Part shown: positions 5,871 to 6,020 of the stretch, one piece after another
Layout of the letters: each line of letters opens with the position of its first letter
How positions within the stretch are numbered: position 1 is the stretch's first letter
Source of the DNA: Muribaculaceae bacterium
Lineage (GTDB): Bacteria; Bacteroidota; Bacteroidia; Bacteroidales; Muribaculaceae
DNA length: 6,020 bases
NCBI GenBank assembly: GCA_021443235.1
Contig: JABUUJ010000054.1
Coordinates: forward strand, 25,193-31,212
Direction: 5' to 3'
Notes under the pieces: generated by a model
What the model saw: the letters and a program-made list of their open reading frames with translations, nothing else
Databases searched by the model: none
Told to the model about the DNA's origin: nothing
Translations under genes and position numbers: made by a program

Positions 5871-5914
5871 GTTCAACATGGTTCAACGTAGTTTAACCTT
5901 GTTCAACATAGTTG
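5871..5914. repeat. 10-bp-period GTTCAAC array
   Basis: GTTCAAC (GTTTAAC in the third unit) starts at exactly 5871, 5881, 5891 and 5901, with a degenerate fifth GTTG at 5911. The period is 10 bp, about one helical turn, so all units face the same side of the DNA. It lies about 150 nt upstream of the ATPase start. It could be a protein-binding (iteron-like) array or one more dispersed intergenic repeat. Confidence 0.7.
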
Positions 5915-5915
5915 T

Positions 5916-6020
5916 AGCGCGGAGCCAGAATTGACATTGACTTTGACTTTGACCTTGACCATTTTCTTCGTGAAAATCAATAAATTCGTGTCAATTCGTG
6001 GAATTCGTGGCTAAAATACC
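5916..6020. repeat. Composite direct repeat, right copy
   Basis: This is the partner of 3227-3331 at an offset of exactly 2689 nt, with the same order of elements: GCGCGGAGCC head, GACTTT hexamers, CTTCGTGAAAAT, ATTCGTG units. The match reaches the window edge, so its right limit is unknown. Confidence 0.75.

Larger units (their letters stand above)
5725..6020. other. Intergenic region upstream of the ATPase gene, no gene seen
   Basis: The first 80 nt hold the leader and the -7 box. From about 5819 onward the sequence is a series of short repeats: GACTTT/GACATT hexamers, a 10-bp GTTCAAC array and the right composite repeat, running off the window. No credible coding frame is present on either strand. 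Confidence 0.7.

Overview
The window looks like chromosomal or integrated DNA from a member of the Bacteroidota, most likely Bacteroidales. The grounds are: TAACTTTG boxes matching the Bacteroides -7 consensus (TAnnTTTG) upstream of both leading genes, no Shine-Dalgarno sequences, proteins typical of the phylum (a DUF6371-like Toprim protein, a His-rich RND adaptor), and intergenic repeats built from TTCGTG, TTGACTT and GTTCAAC words. Coding DNA is GC-rich. Genus and species cannot be told from this sequence.

All five genes read on the minus strand, so gene order runs right to left. Right half (5724 to 3347): a RecA-like/AAA_25 ATPase with a C-terminal winged-helix-like region, then a zinc-ribbon plus Toprim protein of DUF6371 type. 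Together they resemble the helicase and primase-type pair of plasmids and integrative elements. No integrase, relaxase or initiator is visible, so their membership in a mobile element is inferred. Left half (2967 to 1, running off the window): a compact heavy-metal efflux operon. It encodes a free-standing HMA metal-binding protein (72 aa), a His-rich lipoprotein adaptor of the RND type (404 aa), and the first 506 residues of a CusA/CzcA-family RND pump. The outer-membrane channel is not in the window and may lie beyond position 1.

The two gene groups are separated by a repeat-dense non-coding stretch (about 3031 to 3346), and a second such stretch lies upstream of the ATPase (5725 to 6020). 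A roughly 105-nt composite repeat occurs in the same orientation in both stretches, at a constant offset of 2689 nt, and brackets the ATPase/Toprim pair. Other non-routine signals are: a 148-nt segment bounded by 24/25-bp inverted repeats, read through in frame in the linker of the Toprim protein; a sharp fall in GC (about 70% to 38%) at the interdomain linker of the ATPase; a perfect 7-5-7 dyad next to the efflux promoter; and an exact 10-bp-period GTTCAAC array upstream of the ATPase.

In the efflux system, the HMA protein probably binds metal in the cytoplasm. The adaptor would capture metal in the periplasm through its His/Asp/Glu-rich N-terminus and hand it to the pump, which is driven by the proton gradient. 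The metal is not determined. The His-rich rather than Met-rich adaptor and the DCANC HMA motif lean towards Zn/Cd/Co/Ni over Cu/Ag, but this is inference.
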